Notes: a model not told the origin generated them from the letters alone. A stretch of DNA of 64,000 nucleotides from Paraburkholderia kururiensis JCM 10599 = LMG 19447 (GCF_003986935.1 NZ_RJZE01000018.1:119273-183272), one strand, 5' to 3'; shown: positions 42,019-51,988, numbered from the stretch's first letter. Program-made: numbers and translations.

Positions 42019-42462
42019 ATGTCCAAAACCAAGGCGTTTGTCGACGACTATTTGCCGGCGCTGCTCGGTCAGGCCTGGCATCTCGTTTCCACCGAGTTTC
42101 ATGCGGTGGTCGAGCAGCGCGGGCTTTCGGTGCTGGAATGGCGGGTGCTGTCGACACTCGCCAGTAACGGACCCTTGAGCATTTCCGTGCTGGCCCAGAT
42201 GACGGTCAGCAAGCAGCCCACCGTCACGCGTCTGCTGCTGCGCCTCGAGGCCCAGGGGCATGTGGAGCGCTCCACGAGCCGCGACGACCGGCGCTATACG
42301 CTGGTGCGCGTCACGCGCAACGGGCGGCGCCTTGTCGCAGGGCTGATCGCGCTCGCGGAGGAACACGAACGCGCAATTCTCGAACCGTTCAGCCAGCAGA
42401 AGATCGATACGTTGAAGGATATTCTGCGCGAACTCATCGAACGGCATCGGCCGCCGGCGTAA
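42019..42462 (+). CDS. MarR-family transcriptional regulator
   Basis: The 147-residue winged-helix repressor has LSVLEWRVLSTLASNGPLSI (about 36-55), MTVSKQPTVTRLLLRLEAQG (recognition helix, about 61-80) and the wing STSRDDRRYTLVRVT. Its size is normal with the ATG at 42019; a GTG at 41929 adds 30 low-complexity residues. It is the last gene in the same direction as the oxidoreductase-to-isomerase group and probably represses it, relieved by an aryl-CoA or free acid. The palindrome at 31284 is the obvious candidate operator. Confidence 0.86.
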   Translation: MSKTKAFVDDYLPALLGQAWHLVSTEFHAVVEQRGLSVLEWRVLSTLASNGPLSISVLAQMTVSKQPTVTRLLLRLEAQGHVERSTSRDDRRYTLVRVTRNGRRLVAGLIALAEEHERAILEPFSQQKIDTLKDILRELIERHRPPA

Positions 42463-42516
42463 TGCGGCGCACCCGCTCCGCCACACCTCAGCTGACCACA
42501 CCTCGGCCGGCCGCAC

Positions 42517-43140
42517 CTACTTCGGCCGATACATCGTGAAACGCCCTTGCGGCAGGATCTCGAAGTAGTCCGCGGGGCCGCCTGCCCGCAGAATGGGCCG
42601 TGCGCTCACAGTGTCGTAGATGCCGTCGCGCAGCAACGCGCGATCGATATGCACGGCGACCACTTCACCCATCACCATCCACGTGTCGAGCGCGTGCCCG
42701 TCGGCGCGAGTCAACTGCTGGATTTGCGTGACGCGGCACTCCAGCGCGACCGGACTCTGCGCGACACGTGGAGCCGCCACGATGGAACAGGCAACTGGAG
42801 TCAGCCCCGCAAGAACGAACTCGTCCACCTCGGGACCGGCTTCGATACTTGTTTGATTGAGCGGTTCTGCAAGGTCGCGCGTCGCCAGGTTGCAGACGAA
42901 TTCGCGCGTGGCTTCGGCATTACGCACGCTGTCTTTCTTGCCTACGCTTGAAAAGGCAACCAGTGGCGGGCGGTAGTTGAAGACGTTGAAGAAGCTGTAG
43001 GGCGCGAGATTCAGACGGCCTTCGGTGTCGCACGTGGAGATCCAGCCGATCGGGCGCGGACCGAGAATGGCCGGAATCGGATCGTGAGCCAATCCGTGTC
43101 CGTTTTCGGGTTGGTAGCTATGCATCGTGTTGCTGATCAT
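42517..43140 (-). CDS. Flavin reductase-like FMN-binding split-barrel protein
   Basis: The 207-residue protein shows the flavin-reductase-like pattern PAILGPRPIGWISTCDTEGR (about 22-41), NLAPYSFFNVFNYRPPLVAF and EFVCNLATRDLAEPLNQTS. It binds FMN; the partner enzyme is unknown. It converges on the MarR gene. I chose the ATG at 43140 because the domain begins directly after it; the longer frame upstream has no domain. A Met five codons further in is also possible. Confidence 0.8.
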   Translation of the reverse strand: MISNTMHSYQPENGHGLAHDPIPAILGPRPIGWISTCDTEGRLNLAPYSFFNVFNYRPPLVAFSSVGKKDSVRNAEATREFVCNLATRDLAEPLNQTSIEAGPEVDEFVLAGLTPVACSIVAAPRVAQSPVALECRVTQIQQLTRADGHALDTWMVMGEVVAVHIDRALLRDGIYDTVSARPILRAGGPADYFEILPQGRFTMYRPK

Positions 43141-43353
43141 CAGGCGCCTGGCTTGAAGTGGGACGAAGTCATGACGCAAGCGTAATTCGAAACGGCGGCG
43201 GTTCGGCGAGCCCACGCGAAATACTTGCAGGAGACGGTAGTTGCTTGCAGCGGCTGGACTGCGAGCGCGGTTGCCTGTGCCATGCAACGGTTGCCGTCGA
43301 AAAGCGATTACAGCGGCGCGTTGCCCTTTACCTCTTCGCGTCGCATTCTCGTA

Positions 43354-44271
43354 TCACTTTGGCCACTGCCACGAAGGCTCGGACAGATGCTTTACCAGGT
43401 AGTCCGATAGCGCGCTTACCTTCGCGGGCCGTGCACGCGCAGACGGCGTGACGAAATACAGACCGCCCGTCGTCAGCGACCAGTCGGTGAGGATGGCCTC
43501 CAGTCGACCGTCGGCCAGATACGCCGCCGCGATGAACTCAGGCAGTTCCGCGATAGCAAGTCCGTCAAGCAAGGTGGGCAGCAGCGCGTCGGCATTCGTG
43601 ACGCGCAGCGGACCCACGGGCGTGACCGGCTCTTCGTCGCCAGCGTCGTTCGTGAAGCGCCAAACGTCGCTGCGCGCGCGGTACGCGTACGAGAGACAGG
43701 GACGGTCGGCCAGCTCGCGCGGATGGGTAGGCCGGCCCTCGCGTTTCAGGTATTCGGGCGATGCCACAACGAATTGCTTCACCGTGCACAGCTGGCGCAC
43801 CACCAGCGACGAATCGGGCAACGCCGCGATGCGCAGCGCCGCATCGAAGCCCTCGGCCACCAGATCGACGGTTGCATCGGACAGGTGCAGATCGATGCTG
43901 ACCTCCGGATACGTGCGAAAGAAGCCGGGCAGCAACGGCGCGACCCAGCGCAAGCCGAACGACATCGGTACGGCGAGGCGAACGAGCCCGCGTGGCTGCA
44001 CCGACATCTCGCGCGCCGCGCTTTCCGCTTCTTCCGCCTGGCGATAGATCTCGCTCGCCTTCTCGCAGATGGTGCGCCCGAACTCCGTCAACGCGAGCTG
44101 TCGCGACGTGCGGTTGAAGAGCCGAGCGCCCAGCCGGTCTTCAAGACGCGCCACGCCGCGTGAGACGGTAGCGACGGACACGCCCATCGCGCGGGCCGCC
44201 GCGGCGAACGACCCTTCTTCAGCCACCTTGGCGAACATCGCGAGTCCTTCGAAATCGGGCAGTTTCGTCAT
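43354..44271 (-). CDS. LysR-family transcriptional regulator
   Basis: The 305-residue regulator has the helix-turn-helix FEGLAMFAKVAEEGSFAAAA and VATVSRGVARLEDRLGARLF (about 8-55) and an effector domain with LVRLAVPMSFGLRWVAPLLP. It belongs to the large CrgA/DsdC-like group that often controls an adjacent oxidoreductase. It is divergent from the SDR at 44407, and a perfect TTTTCGA-N11-TCGAAAA dyad lies 19 bases before its start. It therefore probably regulates that SDR and itself. Confidence 0.88.
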   Translation of the reverse strand: MTKLPDFEGLAMFAKVAEEGSFAAAARAMGVSVATVSRGVARLEDRLGARLFNRTSRQLALTEFGRTICEKASEIYRQAEEAESAAREMSVQPRGLVRLAVPMSFGLRWVAPLLPGFFRTYPEVSIDLHLSDATVDLVAEGFDAALRIAALPDSSLVVRQLCTVKQFVVASPEYLKREGRPTHPRELADRPCLSYAYRARSDVWRFTNDAGDEEPVTPVGPLRVTNADALLPTLLDGLAIAELPEFIAAAYLADGRLEAILTDWSLTTGGLYFVTPSARARPAKVSALSDYLVKHLSEPSWQWPK

Positions 44272-44290
44272 TTCATTTCTGCAACGTTGG

Positions 44291-44315
44291 TTTTCGATTA
44301 ATTCTATTTCGAAAA
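44291..44315. promoter_or_regulatory. LysR-type operator between LysR gene and SDR
   Basis: TTTTCGA, 11 bases, TCGAAAA: perfect seven-base arms with the T-N11-A geometry of LysR sites, in the 135-base divergent gap. Confidence 0.65.
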
Positions 44316-44406
44316 GAAGAGGTCGTCGATATTCTCCTCACATCGCAGCACGAACACCGAACCGCAGTACCTCATTCACGCATTGAACGAACGAAGGAGA
44401 AACGTC

Positions 44407-45162
44407 ATGGCACGCAAACTCGAAGGCAAGATCGCACTCGTTACCGGCGCAACCAGTGGCATCGGCCTCGCCAGCGCCCGTCGCTTCGCCGCGGAAGGCG
44501 CGCACGTCTACGTTACCGGCCGCCGCGAAGCGGAACTGGAGGCGGCGGTGAAGTCGATCGGCGCAAGCGCCACGGGCGTGCGCGTCGATTCGACGAAGCT
44601 GGCCGAACTCGACCGCCTCTATGCGCAGATTCGCGAAGAGAAGGGCCGTCTCGACGTGCTGTTCGCGAACGCCGGCGGCGGGTCGATGCTGCCGCTTGGC
44701 AGCATCACTGAAGAGCACTTCGACGACACGTTCGACCGCAACGTCAAGGGCATGCTGTTCACGGTGCAAAAGGCATTGCCGCTGCTCGGCAAGGGTTCGT
44801 CAGTGATCCTGACGGGTTCGACGGCGGGCAGCGCCGGAACGGCCGCGTTCAGCGTCTATTCAGCCTCCAAGGCTGCCGTACGTGCCTTCGCACGCAGCTG
44901 GATTCTCGACCTCAAGGACCGCGGCATTCGCATCAACACCATCAGCCCAGGCGCCACGCGTACGCCCGGCCTTGCCGAACTGGCGGGCCCGGACGCCGCA
45001 CAACAGCAAGGCTTGCTCGACTATCTCGCCACGCTGATTCCGATGGGCCGCCTCGGCGAGGCCGACGAAATCGCGAGTGCCGCGCTGTTCCTTGCCTCGG
45101 ACGATTCGAGCTTCGTGAATGGCGCCGAACTCTTCGTCGACGGCGGCCAGCAGCAGATCTGA
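44407..45162 (+). CDS. Short-chain dehydrogenase/reductase
   Basis: The 251-residue classical SDR has ALVTGATSGIGLASARRFA (about 9-27), NAGGGSML, Ser in SVILTGSTAGSAG and Tyr/Lys in FSVYSASKAAVRAF (about 153-166), and ends with FVNGAELFVDGGQQQI. It is NAD(P)-dependent and similar to proteins commonly annotated as glucose or 3-oxoacyl reductases; the substrate is unknown. AAGGAGA precedes the ATG at 44407. It is divergent from a LysR gene that probably controls it. Confidence 0.87.
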   Translation: MARKLEGKIALVTGATSGIGLASARRFAAEGAHVYVTGRREAELEAAVKSIGASATGVRVDSTKLAELDRLYAQIREEKGRLDVLFANAGGGSMLPLGSITEEHFDDTFDRNVKGMLFTVQKALPLLGKGSSVILTGSTAGSAGTAAFSVYSASKAAVRAFARSWILDLKDRGIRINTISPGATRTPGLAELAGPDAAQQQGLLDYLATLIPMGRLGEADEIASAALFLASDDSSFVNGAELFVDGGQQQI

Positions 45163-45194
45163 CGTGACCGCGAACGCGGGCTCTTCATCAGCGC

Positions 45195-45686
45195 CTACGC
45201 GCCGTCCTTCGCTGCTCGCGACGGACGGCGCGACGCCTTGATAGAGCGCAATTCGCTGCCATGCGCTTCGACCCATAGCCACACGCTGCAAAACGCCGCG
45301 CACAGGCTCGATCCGAGTTCGGTCAGTTGATACTCCACGCGTGGCGGCACTTCGGGGTAAACGGTGCGTGTCACGAAACCGTCGTCTTCCAGTTGCCGCA
45401 ACGTCTTCGTCAGCATCCGCTGGCTGATGCCGCCCACCAGTTCGCCGATGCGTGTAAAACGCAGCACGCCGTTCTGTGCCAGCACTTCCAGCACACACAT
45501 GGTCCACTTGTCGGCAATGCGCGCGATGGCCTGCATGACCATGTCGTCGATTTCGGGCGTGGACGGCGTGCCGTGTGGCGATTGAAATACGACTCGCCTG
45601 CCGGCTGCGGAGTGGGTCTGCGTGGGTGTCTGCCTGGGTGTCGCCGCAGTTGTCCCATTACTTACCGTCGTGTTCGTATCGGCCAT
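45195..45686 (-). CDS. HxlR-family transcriptional regulator
   Basis: The 163-residue winged-helix protein has the HxlR pattern IADKWTMCVLEVLAQNGVLR (about 58-77), IGELVGGISQRMLTKTLRQL (about 80-99) and the wing VTRTVYPEVPPRVEYQLTEL. A Thr/Ser-rich N-terminal tail of about 40 residues precedes the domain. It is divergent from the SDR at 45755, the usual arrangement for HxlR regulators of stress- or electrophile-responsive oxidoreductases. Confidence 0.87.
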   Translation of the reverse strand: MADTNTTVSNGTTAATPRQTPTQTHSAAGRRVVFQSPHGTPSTPEIDDMVMQAIARIADKWTMCVLEVLAQNGVLRFTRIGELVGGISQRMLTKTLRQLEDDGFVTRTVYPEVPPRVEYQLTELGSSLCAAFCSVWLWVEAHGSELRSIKASRRPSRAAKDGA

Positions 45687-45698
45687 AAAAGTGCCTAC

Positions 45699-45706
45699 TT
45701 CCGGAA
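45699..45706. promoter_or_regulatory. Short dyad in HxlR-SDR promoter region
   Basis: TTCCGGAA, an eight-base palindrome in the 68-base gap between the divergent starts. It could be part of the HxlR operator, but a site this short may be chance. Confidence 0.3.
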
Positions 45707-45754
45707 AGAGACTGACGGAATTATGCTCCGCTACGTCAACCCCAGGAGAACACG

Positions 45755-46531
45755 ATGAACGTCACCGGAAATACGATTCTGATCACGGGCGGCGGCTCGG
45801 GCATCGGTCGTGCGCTGGCCGAAGCGTTCCACGGCCTTGGCAACAAGGTCATCATCGCGGGCCGTCGCGAGGCGGCATTGCGTGAAGTGGCCGAGGCGAA
45901 TCCCGGCATGGAAACAGCCGTGCTCGACGTCAGCGACGCCGGCGCCATCGAACGCTTCGCAGCGAAGCTCGTGCACGACTATCCGACGCTCAATGCCGTG
46001 CTCAACAACGCGGGCATCATGGCGCTGGAGGACTGGCGTAAAGAGCCGGTCGATCTCACGGTGGCCGAATCGACCATCACGACAAATCTGCTCGCGCCGA
46101 TACGTCTCACGGCTGCCTTGCTGCCGCATCTGAAGAAGCAGGCGCGCTCCACCGTGATGTTCGTGTCGTCGGGACTGGCGTTCCTCACGCTGGCACCCAC
46201 CGCCACGTATTGCGCGACGAAAGCGGCCATTCATGCTTTCAGCGATGGGCTGCGCTATCAGCTGCGCAATACGTCGGTGGATGTCGTGGAGATCGTGCCG
46301 CCTTATGTGCAGACCGAACTGCTGGGCGCACATCAGGCGACGGACCCGAACGCCATGCCGCTTGCCGAATTCATCGACGAGGTCATGACGATTCTGAAGA
46401 CCCAGCCCGACGTGCGCGAAGTGCTCGTCAAACGCGTGCATCCGCTTCGGTTCGCGGCGCAGCAGGGTGACGAGAAATACCGTGAGCAGTTTCAGGCCTT
46501 CAACGACCGGTCTGAAGAAGCGCTGCCTTAG
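45755..46531 (+). CDS. DltE-type short-chain oxidoreductase
   Basis: The 258-residue SDR has ILITGGGSGIGRALAEAFHG (about 8-27), NNAGIM, Ser in VMFVSSGLAFLTL and YCATKAAIHAF (about 155-165) and lacks the C-terminal GG motif of the 3-oxoacyl reductases. It matches the DltE/YbbO-like group, whose role is loosely defined. CAGGAGA lies a few bases before the ATG. The divergent HxlR gene probably controls it. Confidence 0.86.
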   Translation: MNVTGNTILITGGGSGIGRALAEAFHGLGNKVIIAGRREAALREVAEANPGMETAVLDVSDAGAIERFAAKLVHDYPTLNAVLNNAGIMALEDWRKEPVDLTVAESTITTNLLAPIRLTAALLPHLKKQARSTVMFVSSGLAFLTLAPTATYCATKAAIHAFSDGLRYQLRNTSVDVVEIVPPYVQTELLGAHQATDPNAMPLAEFIDEVMTILKTQPDVREVLVKRVHPLRFAAQQGDEKYREQFQAFNDRSEEALP

Positions 46532-46915
46532 GTCGGTCATCTCGATACGGTTTGGCGTTCGCGCTGCTTCTCTGAGAAAAACTCGGCGGCCATTGTTCTG
46601 AAATCGAGTTTCGTCGCTGCGGCGACGAAGCAACGCACTGGTGCGGGATCGAGCACTGCTCGCCGGCCGCAATCTCCTTTAAGCGTTCCCTTCGCCGCTG
46701 GCGCCCGGCGACCCACCGCCGCTCCGGCGTGCGCGGTGCACCCTGTCTCGTCCTTTTGTCGTTGTACACTCCGGTCTCCCGCTGTCGTCGGGCAACGACG
46801 TGGCGGTGCGCCGCCGTCCCCGTGATCGCCGTTGCCATTCGACGCGGCATCGAAGCATGTGAGCATGGGCAGCAGTTGATTGCCAGCGTCATGGTCTTCA
46901 ACACCACTCCTTCTC
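46532..46915. other. Intergenic stretch without recognised features
   Basis: 384 bases between the SDR stop and the ATPase-type regulator. Open frames here are GC-driven and match no family. I see no hairpin terminator or clear promoter. Confidence 0.4.
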
Positions 46916-49798
46916 ATGAAGACGATCAAGATCGGGCAACTCGAAGTCTTGCTCGACCGCCGCGAAGTGCGGGTGGACGGGCGCAAGGTGCGCACAGGCA
47001 GCCGGGCCTTCGACATCCTCGCGCTTCTGATTGCGGCGAGAGGCGACGTTGTGGCGAAAGACGACATCATTCGCCGCGTCTGGCCGACCACGGTGGTCGA
47101 AAAGAACAATCTCGAAGTCCACGTCTGCGCGCTGCGCCGCGTGTTCGGCCGCGAGCGGGATCGTATTCGTACGGTGCCTGGGCGAGGGTACCGGTTGATT
47201 CTGGACGGCGCGCCGCAGAGCCTTTCCACGCCCGGCCCGGCGAAGCAGGGCAGACCTGGGCAAGGCTCGTCGAAGCCCGTTGTAAGCCCCACTACAACGC
47301 CGGCGGCAAGGCCCGTCGTGCAGGCACCCGTCGACTCATCGCAACCCGCTCGCGAAGGCACGGCGCAACCGTCGGTTTCGGACAACCCTCAAGAGCCGGC
47401 GCTATCCGACGCCAGGTCAAGGTCGCGCCAACCGCTGCCTGCGCGTATGCCGGAGTTGATCGGCCGGCATGAAGCGCTCGCCGGGATAGCTGATGCGTTG
47501 CGCGCACACCGCATCGTGACGCTCGTCGGGACGGGCGGCATCGGCAAGACCCGCCTCGCTATCGAACTCGCGCATTTCCTGCAGCATGAGTTTGCGGATG
47601 GCGTGGTGTTCGTCCCGCTTTCGGCCGCGGATGGCTGGCGCTCAGCGCTCGATGCGCTCGCGGTCGCCATGGGCAGCCGGCTTGCGGCGGGCCCCGCTGC
47701 GCTGGCGCAAGTCGCTGACGAATGGCGCCAGCGCGAGGCGCTGATCGTGCTCGACAACTGCGAACAGATACTCGACATCGCCGCCGCCATCGCCGAATCT
47801 CTCGTGGCGGCCGACGGTCGCATCCGCGTGCTGGCCACGAGCCGCGAAGCGCTGCGCGTGCAGGACGAAACGGTCCACCACGTTCAGCCCCTCGCATTAC
47901 CGTCGCCCACGGTCGGGGTGAGCGACGTGCTCGACACGCCCGCCGTGCAGCTTTTCCTCACGCGCGCGCAGGCCGACGGTGCGCATTTCGTGCTCGACGA
48001 AGCCGCCGTTCGACTTACCGCAGACGTGTGCCGCAGGCTCGACGGCATTCCGCTCGCACTGGAACTGGCTGCGTCGCGCGCGGCCGTGCTGGGGCTCGGC
48101 CAGCTCGCGGCGAACCTCGACGACCGCTTCAGCATCCTCACGGGCGGCCGCCGTACGGCGTTGCCGCGCCATCAAACGCTGCAGGCTACGCTCGACTGGA
48201 GCTACCGCCTGCTCGGCGAGGAAGAACAGAAGCTGTTGCGCTGGCTGGGCATGCTGGTGGGCAGCTTCACGTTCGACGCCGCACGCGCCGTGGGCGACTA
48301 CGCGGGCCTCACCGCAATCGCGACGCTCGATGCACTCAGCGGACTCGCGGCGCGCTCGTTGCTTGCCACGGAACCGGAAGGCGCGGGCTACCGTTATCGC
48401 CTGCTCGAGACGACCCGCGCGTACGCCCGGCAGCAACTCGACGACGGGGGCGAGCGCGCGCGAGCCGCCGACGCGCATGCCTCCCTCGTCCTGACGCTGC
48501 TTCGCGAATTGCAGAAGCAATGGACCCAGCAGCCCGTCGAAGAATGGCTCATGCACTTCACACGCGAACTCGGCAACGTGCGTGCTGCGCTCGACTGGAC
48601 GCTCGAAGGCGCCGGGGATGCCGCGGTGGGAATCGAACTCGCGGCCATCACGGTCCCATGGCTGTATGAGCTTTCGCTGGTGGAGGAGTGCTGCAGCCGT
48701 GCCCGCGCAGCGTTGCGACGCATCGCGCAGCGAGGCGAGGCCGCGTTGCCCGTCGACCCCGAAACGCCTATGACGCTGGTTGCCGGCCTCGCGGCAGCGG
48801 CCGTTTATACGGACGGTCCGCTCGAAGAAACACGCGAGGCCTGGTCGCGCGTACTGGATCACGCGCTGGGCGCCGGCAACACGGGGCACGCCCTGCGCGC
48901 GCGTTGGGGCTTGTGGAACTGGCATCAATACGGCGGACGCGCCCGCGAGGCGCTTACGCTCGCGCGCCGTTTCGGCGAGCAGGCGCGCGCGACCGGCGAG
49001 GCGATTCATGCCGTGCTCGCGGCCCGCGTGGAAGGCATCGCGGAACACTACGCGGGCAATCAGCCGCGCGCGAGAGAGTTGCTCGAACAGATGATCGGGC
49101 AATACGAAGCGCCGCTTGCGCGCTGGCACACAATGGGCTTTCGCATCGACCATAGCGTCGTCGCGCGGGCCACGCTCGCCCGGGTGCTGTGGACGCAAGG
49201 CGAACGGCACGATGCGTGCGAACTGGCCGCCCAGAGCTTTCACGCCGCCATGCGTGCGGACCACGAGATCGTCACGTGCTACGTGCTCGTGGAGGCGGCG
49301 GTGCCGCTCGCGCTCCTCAATGGCGATGCGGCTGCGGCGAAGCAGGGCATCGGCGTATTGCAGCGCCTGTCCACGCGTTTCGGCCTCACGATCTGGAGCA
49401 CCTGTTGCACCTGCTACGACGCCTGGCTCGCCACGCTGACGCAGCCCGGGCCTGACGCCACGGCGCGCCTCGCGGTCGCCATTGCCGCGTTGCGGGCCAC
49501 GCGCTTTCTTGCGCCGCTGCCGATGCTCTCGGGCCAGCTCGCGCGCGCACTCATGAACGAAGCACGCGACGGTGAAGCGCTCGCGGTGATGGGCGAGGCA
49601 GGCCGTCATTGCGAGCAGAGCGGTGCGCGCTGGTACAAGGAGGCGCTGGAGCGCATCCAGGACGAAATACTCGGCACGCCCTACGGCGATAGTGCCGCGC
49701 GGCGCACCGTCGCGGCCGTGACAGGCGACCTCGACCGGCCGCTCATGGCGGCGCCCGAGATTCGCGCCGCCATGGGCGCACCGCGTTTGCCGCAGTAG
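46916..49798 (+). CDS. Winged-helix transcriptional regulator fused to NB-ARC-type ATPase and helical repeats
   Basis: The 960-residue protein has an OmpR/PhoB-type DNA-binding domain at about 1-95 (SRAFDILALLIAARGDVVAK, VHVCALRRVFGRERDRIRTV, GRGYRLIL), a Pro/Ser/Thr-rich linker (about 98-170), and a STAND-type ATPase with Walker A GTGGIGKTRLAIELAH (about 202) and Walker B ALIVLDNCEQIL (about 275). Helical TPR-like repeats fill the C-terminal half. Such single-protein switches bind ATP to oligomerise on a signal; the signal is unknown. The ATG at 46916 starts directly at the DNA-binding domain but has no good ribosome site. Confidence 0.88.
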   Translation: MKTIKIGQLEVLLDRREVRVDGRKVRTGSRAFDILALLIAARGDVVAKDDIIRRVWPTTVVEKNNLEVHVCALRRVFGRERDRIRTVPGRGYRLILDGAPQSLSTPGPAKQGRPGQGSSKPVVSPTTTPAARPVVQAPVDSSQPAREGTAQPSVSDNPQEPALSDARSRSRQPLPARMPELIGRHEALAGIADALRAHRIVTLVGTGGIGKTRLAIELAHFLQHEFADGVVFVPLSAADGWRSALDALAVAMGSRLAAGPAALAQVADEWRQREALIVLDNCEQILDIAAAIAESLVAADGRIRVLATSREALRVQDETVHHVQPLALPSPTVGVSDVLDTPAVQLFLTRAQADGAHFVLDEAAVRLTADVCRRLDGIPLALELAASRAAVLGLGQLAANLDDRFSILTGGRRTALPRHQTLQATLDWSYRLLGEEEQKLLRWLGMLVGSFTFDAARAVGDYAGLTAIATLDALSGLAARSLLATEPEGAGYRYRLLETTRAYARQQLDDGGERARAADAHASLVLTLLRELQKQWTQQPVEEWLMHFTRELGNVRAALDWTLEGAGDAAVGIELAAITVPWLYELSLVEECCSRARAALRRIAQRGEAALPVDPETPMTLVAGLAAAAVYTDGPLEETREAWSRVLDHALGAGNTGHALRARWGLWNWHQYGGRAREALTLARRFGEQARATGEAIHAVLAARVEGIAEHYAGNQPRARELLEQMIGQYEAPLARWHTMGFRIDHSVVARATLARVLWTQGERHDACELAAQSFHAAMRADHEIVTCYVLVEAAVPLALLNGDAAAAKQGIGVLQRLSTRFGLTIWSTCCTCYDAWLATLTQPGPDATARLAVAIAALRATRFLAPLPMLSGQLARALMNEARDGEALAVMGEAGRHCEQSGARWYKEALERIQDEILGTPYGDSAARRTVAAVTGDLDRPLMAAPEIRAAMGAPRLPQ

Positions 49799-49989
49799 CG
49801 GTCGTTGACGCGGCAAACGCCCGCTGTCTGGGCTCTAGGTCGCGCGACAAAGCGTGACGACGATGCCTGGCGCATAGGGTTATGCCTGCGAAAGCAGGCC
49901 CCGAAAACCCACAAAAACCCGGTAGTTACGGCAGGTTTTTCATGTGCGAGAATAAGTTTCCGATTCGCGAACGGTAGGTGGGCCATTGC

Positions 49990-51783
49990 ATGCGATCGGG
50001 TCAGGCCATCGGGGGAGGCGAATTGAGGGCGCTCACGGACGTATCGCATCTGTTCCTGTCGACGCTGCCGCCCGACCGGCGCCAGCGCCGGCTTGCGGCG
50101 GTCATGATGGTTGCCTCCGTGGCGATGCTGGCCGCGCTTGCGCCGTTTGCGCGCGTGCAGTTGCCTGCGGTCTGGGCCTTCATTCCCGTCTACGAAACCG
50201 CGATCATCGTCATCGACCTGGTCACGGCCTGGCTGCTGCTCAGCCAGTTTTCGATTCTGCGTTCCCGTTCGTTGCTGCTCCTTGCGGGCGGCTATCTGTT
50301 TTCCAGCCTGATCGCGTGCGCGCACATGCTGAGCTTTCCCGGGCTGTTCGCGCCGTCGGGACTGCTCGGCGCGCACGACCAGACCACCGCCTGGCTCTAT
50401 ATGTTCTGGCACGGCGTGTTTCCCGTCGCGGTGATGGGCTATGCATCGAGCCGCGGCGAGGGCGGCTCGCGCCCCGCGTCGGCGCGCGGTGCCGCCATAC
50501 CGGTTGTGTTGTGCGTTGTCGGCGTGGCGGTGGGCGCAGCTGCCTTCATCCTTCTTGCGACCACGTGGCACGACGCGCTGCCGCGCATCATGCGCGGCTC
50601 GACCATGGCGTCGAGCATATTCGTCGTGGTGGGCACGGTCTGGGCGCTGAACGTGGCCGCGCTCGTGGCGGTGTGGCGCCGCACGCCGCGCTCGGTGCTC
50701 GATCTTTGCGTGATGATCGTGCTCGTTGCGTGGCTATGCGATATCGCGGTGTCCGCGGTACTCAATCACGGTCGCTTCGACCTGGGTTTCTACGCGGGGC
50801 GCGTATATGGCTCTCTCGCTTCGACCGTCGTGCTGTTCGCGCTGCTGTTCGAGAACGGCAAGCTGTACGCGAAAACGGTGCGGGCGCTGGAAGGCGAGCG
50901 CTTCAAGCACCGCCTCGTACAGGAGAAGACCGACGAGTTGAACGAAGCCAACGAGCAGCTCGAACAGCGCGTCATGGCGCGCACGGCGGAACTTACCGCA
51001 TCCAACGACGAACTGCGGCGCGAGGTGGAAGAGCGCCAGCGCGCACAGCGTGACCTTGCCGCGTCGCGTGAGGAGTTGCGCGAGATGTCGGCCATCAGCG
51101 CGTCGGCGCGCGAAGCGGAGCAGCGGCGCATTGCGCGCGAACTGCACGACGAACTCGCGCAGACGCTTGCCACCTTGCGAATCGATCTGGAGTGGCTTAT
51201 GGAGCGCGTGCCTCAGGACGACGCGGCGCTCGCGCGCAAGATTGCGGGCATGCATGGTTTGCTCACCGACGCCGTGGGGTCCACGCGGCGCATTGCCGCC
51301 GACCTGCGTCCGTTGATGCTCGACGATCTCGGGTTCACCGCGGCCACGCAATGGCTCGTGGAGAACTTCGAAAAGCGTTACCGGATGGGTTGCACACTGC
51401 ATATCGAGCCGGCCGACCTCGCGCTGGCCGAACCCTATGCAACGGCCGTGTTTCGCATCGTTCAGGAGTCGCTTGCGAACATCGCGCGGCACGCGCAGGC
51501 TTCGCACGCCGAAGTGGACCTGCGTTATCGCGACGGCACGCTCGCCCTCACCATTCGCGACGACGGCGTTGGCTTCGACCCGGGCAGCACGCGCAAACCC
51601 ACTTCGTTCGGCCTCGTGGGGCTGCGCGAGCGCGCGTATCTGGTGGGCGGCACGTTGCGCATCGACACGTCGCCGGGAAAGGGGACGCACGTCGAGGTCC
51701 ATCTTCCGCTCAGCGTGGACGCGACCGGTGGCAGCGGCCAGCCGGCGCCGCAGAACGGCACCCTGCCGAATACGATCCGCTGA
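49990..51783 (+). CDS. Membrane sensor histidine kinase (MASE4-like sensor, HisKA_3)
   Basis: The 597-residue kinase has about six to eight membrane helices in residues 30-285 (LPAVWAFIPVYETAIIVIDL; LLLAGGYLFSSLIACAHMLS) resembling MASE4. A coiled coil (about 300-370) leads to the HisKA_3 phospho-acceptor REAEQRRIARELHDELAQTL and an ATPase with IRDDGVGFDPG and GLVGLRERAYLVGGTLRI. HisKA_3 kinases usually pair with NarL/LuxR-type regulators; none is adjacent. The GTG at 49978, ATG at 49990 and TTG at 50023 are all possible; I chose the ATG with AGGTGG upstream. Confidence 0.85.
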   Translation: MRSGQAIGGGELRALTDVSHLFLSTLPPDRRQRRLAAVMMVASVAMLAALAPFARVQLPAVWAFIPVYETAIIVIDLVTAWLLLSQFSILRSRSLLLLAGGYLFSSLIACAHMLSFPGLFAPSGLLGAHDQTTAWLYMFWHGVFPVAVMGYASSRGEGGSRPASARGAAIPVVLCVVGVAVGAAAFILLATTWHDALPRIMRGSTMASSIFVVVGTVWALNVAALVAVWRRTPRSVLDLCVMIVLVAWLCDIAVSAVLNHGRFDLGFYAGRVYGSLASTVVLFALLFENGKLYAKTVRALEGERFKHRLVQEKTDELNEANEQLEQRVMARTAELTASNDELRREVEERQRAQRDLAASREELREMSAISASAREAEQRRIARELHDELAQTLATLRIDLEWLMERVPQDDAALARKIAGMHGLLTDAVGSTRRIAADLRPLMLDDLGFTAATQWLVENFEKRYRMGCTLHIEPADLALAEPYATAVFRIVQESLANIARHAQASHAEVDLRYRDGTLALTIRDDGVGFDPGSTRKPTSFGLVGLRERAYLVGGTLRIDTSPGKGTHVEVHLPLSVDATGGSGQPAPQNGTLPNTIR

Positions 51784-51988
51784 CGGCGTATGCCGCGAGC
51801 GCCACGAAATCGGAAAATTCCTACGCCGGGTCCACAAGTCCTACACCGATTACGGCCACGACCGATACAGCACGCGGCCCGAAATCGCCACACTGCATGC
51901 TGCGGGATTTTGGCCGCGCCGCGCGGACGCCTATGATGAACGACAGGCCGCGCCGCATCCAGCGACACCATTTTCATCGGACAAGAAC

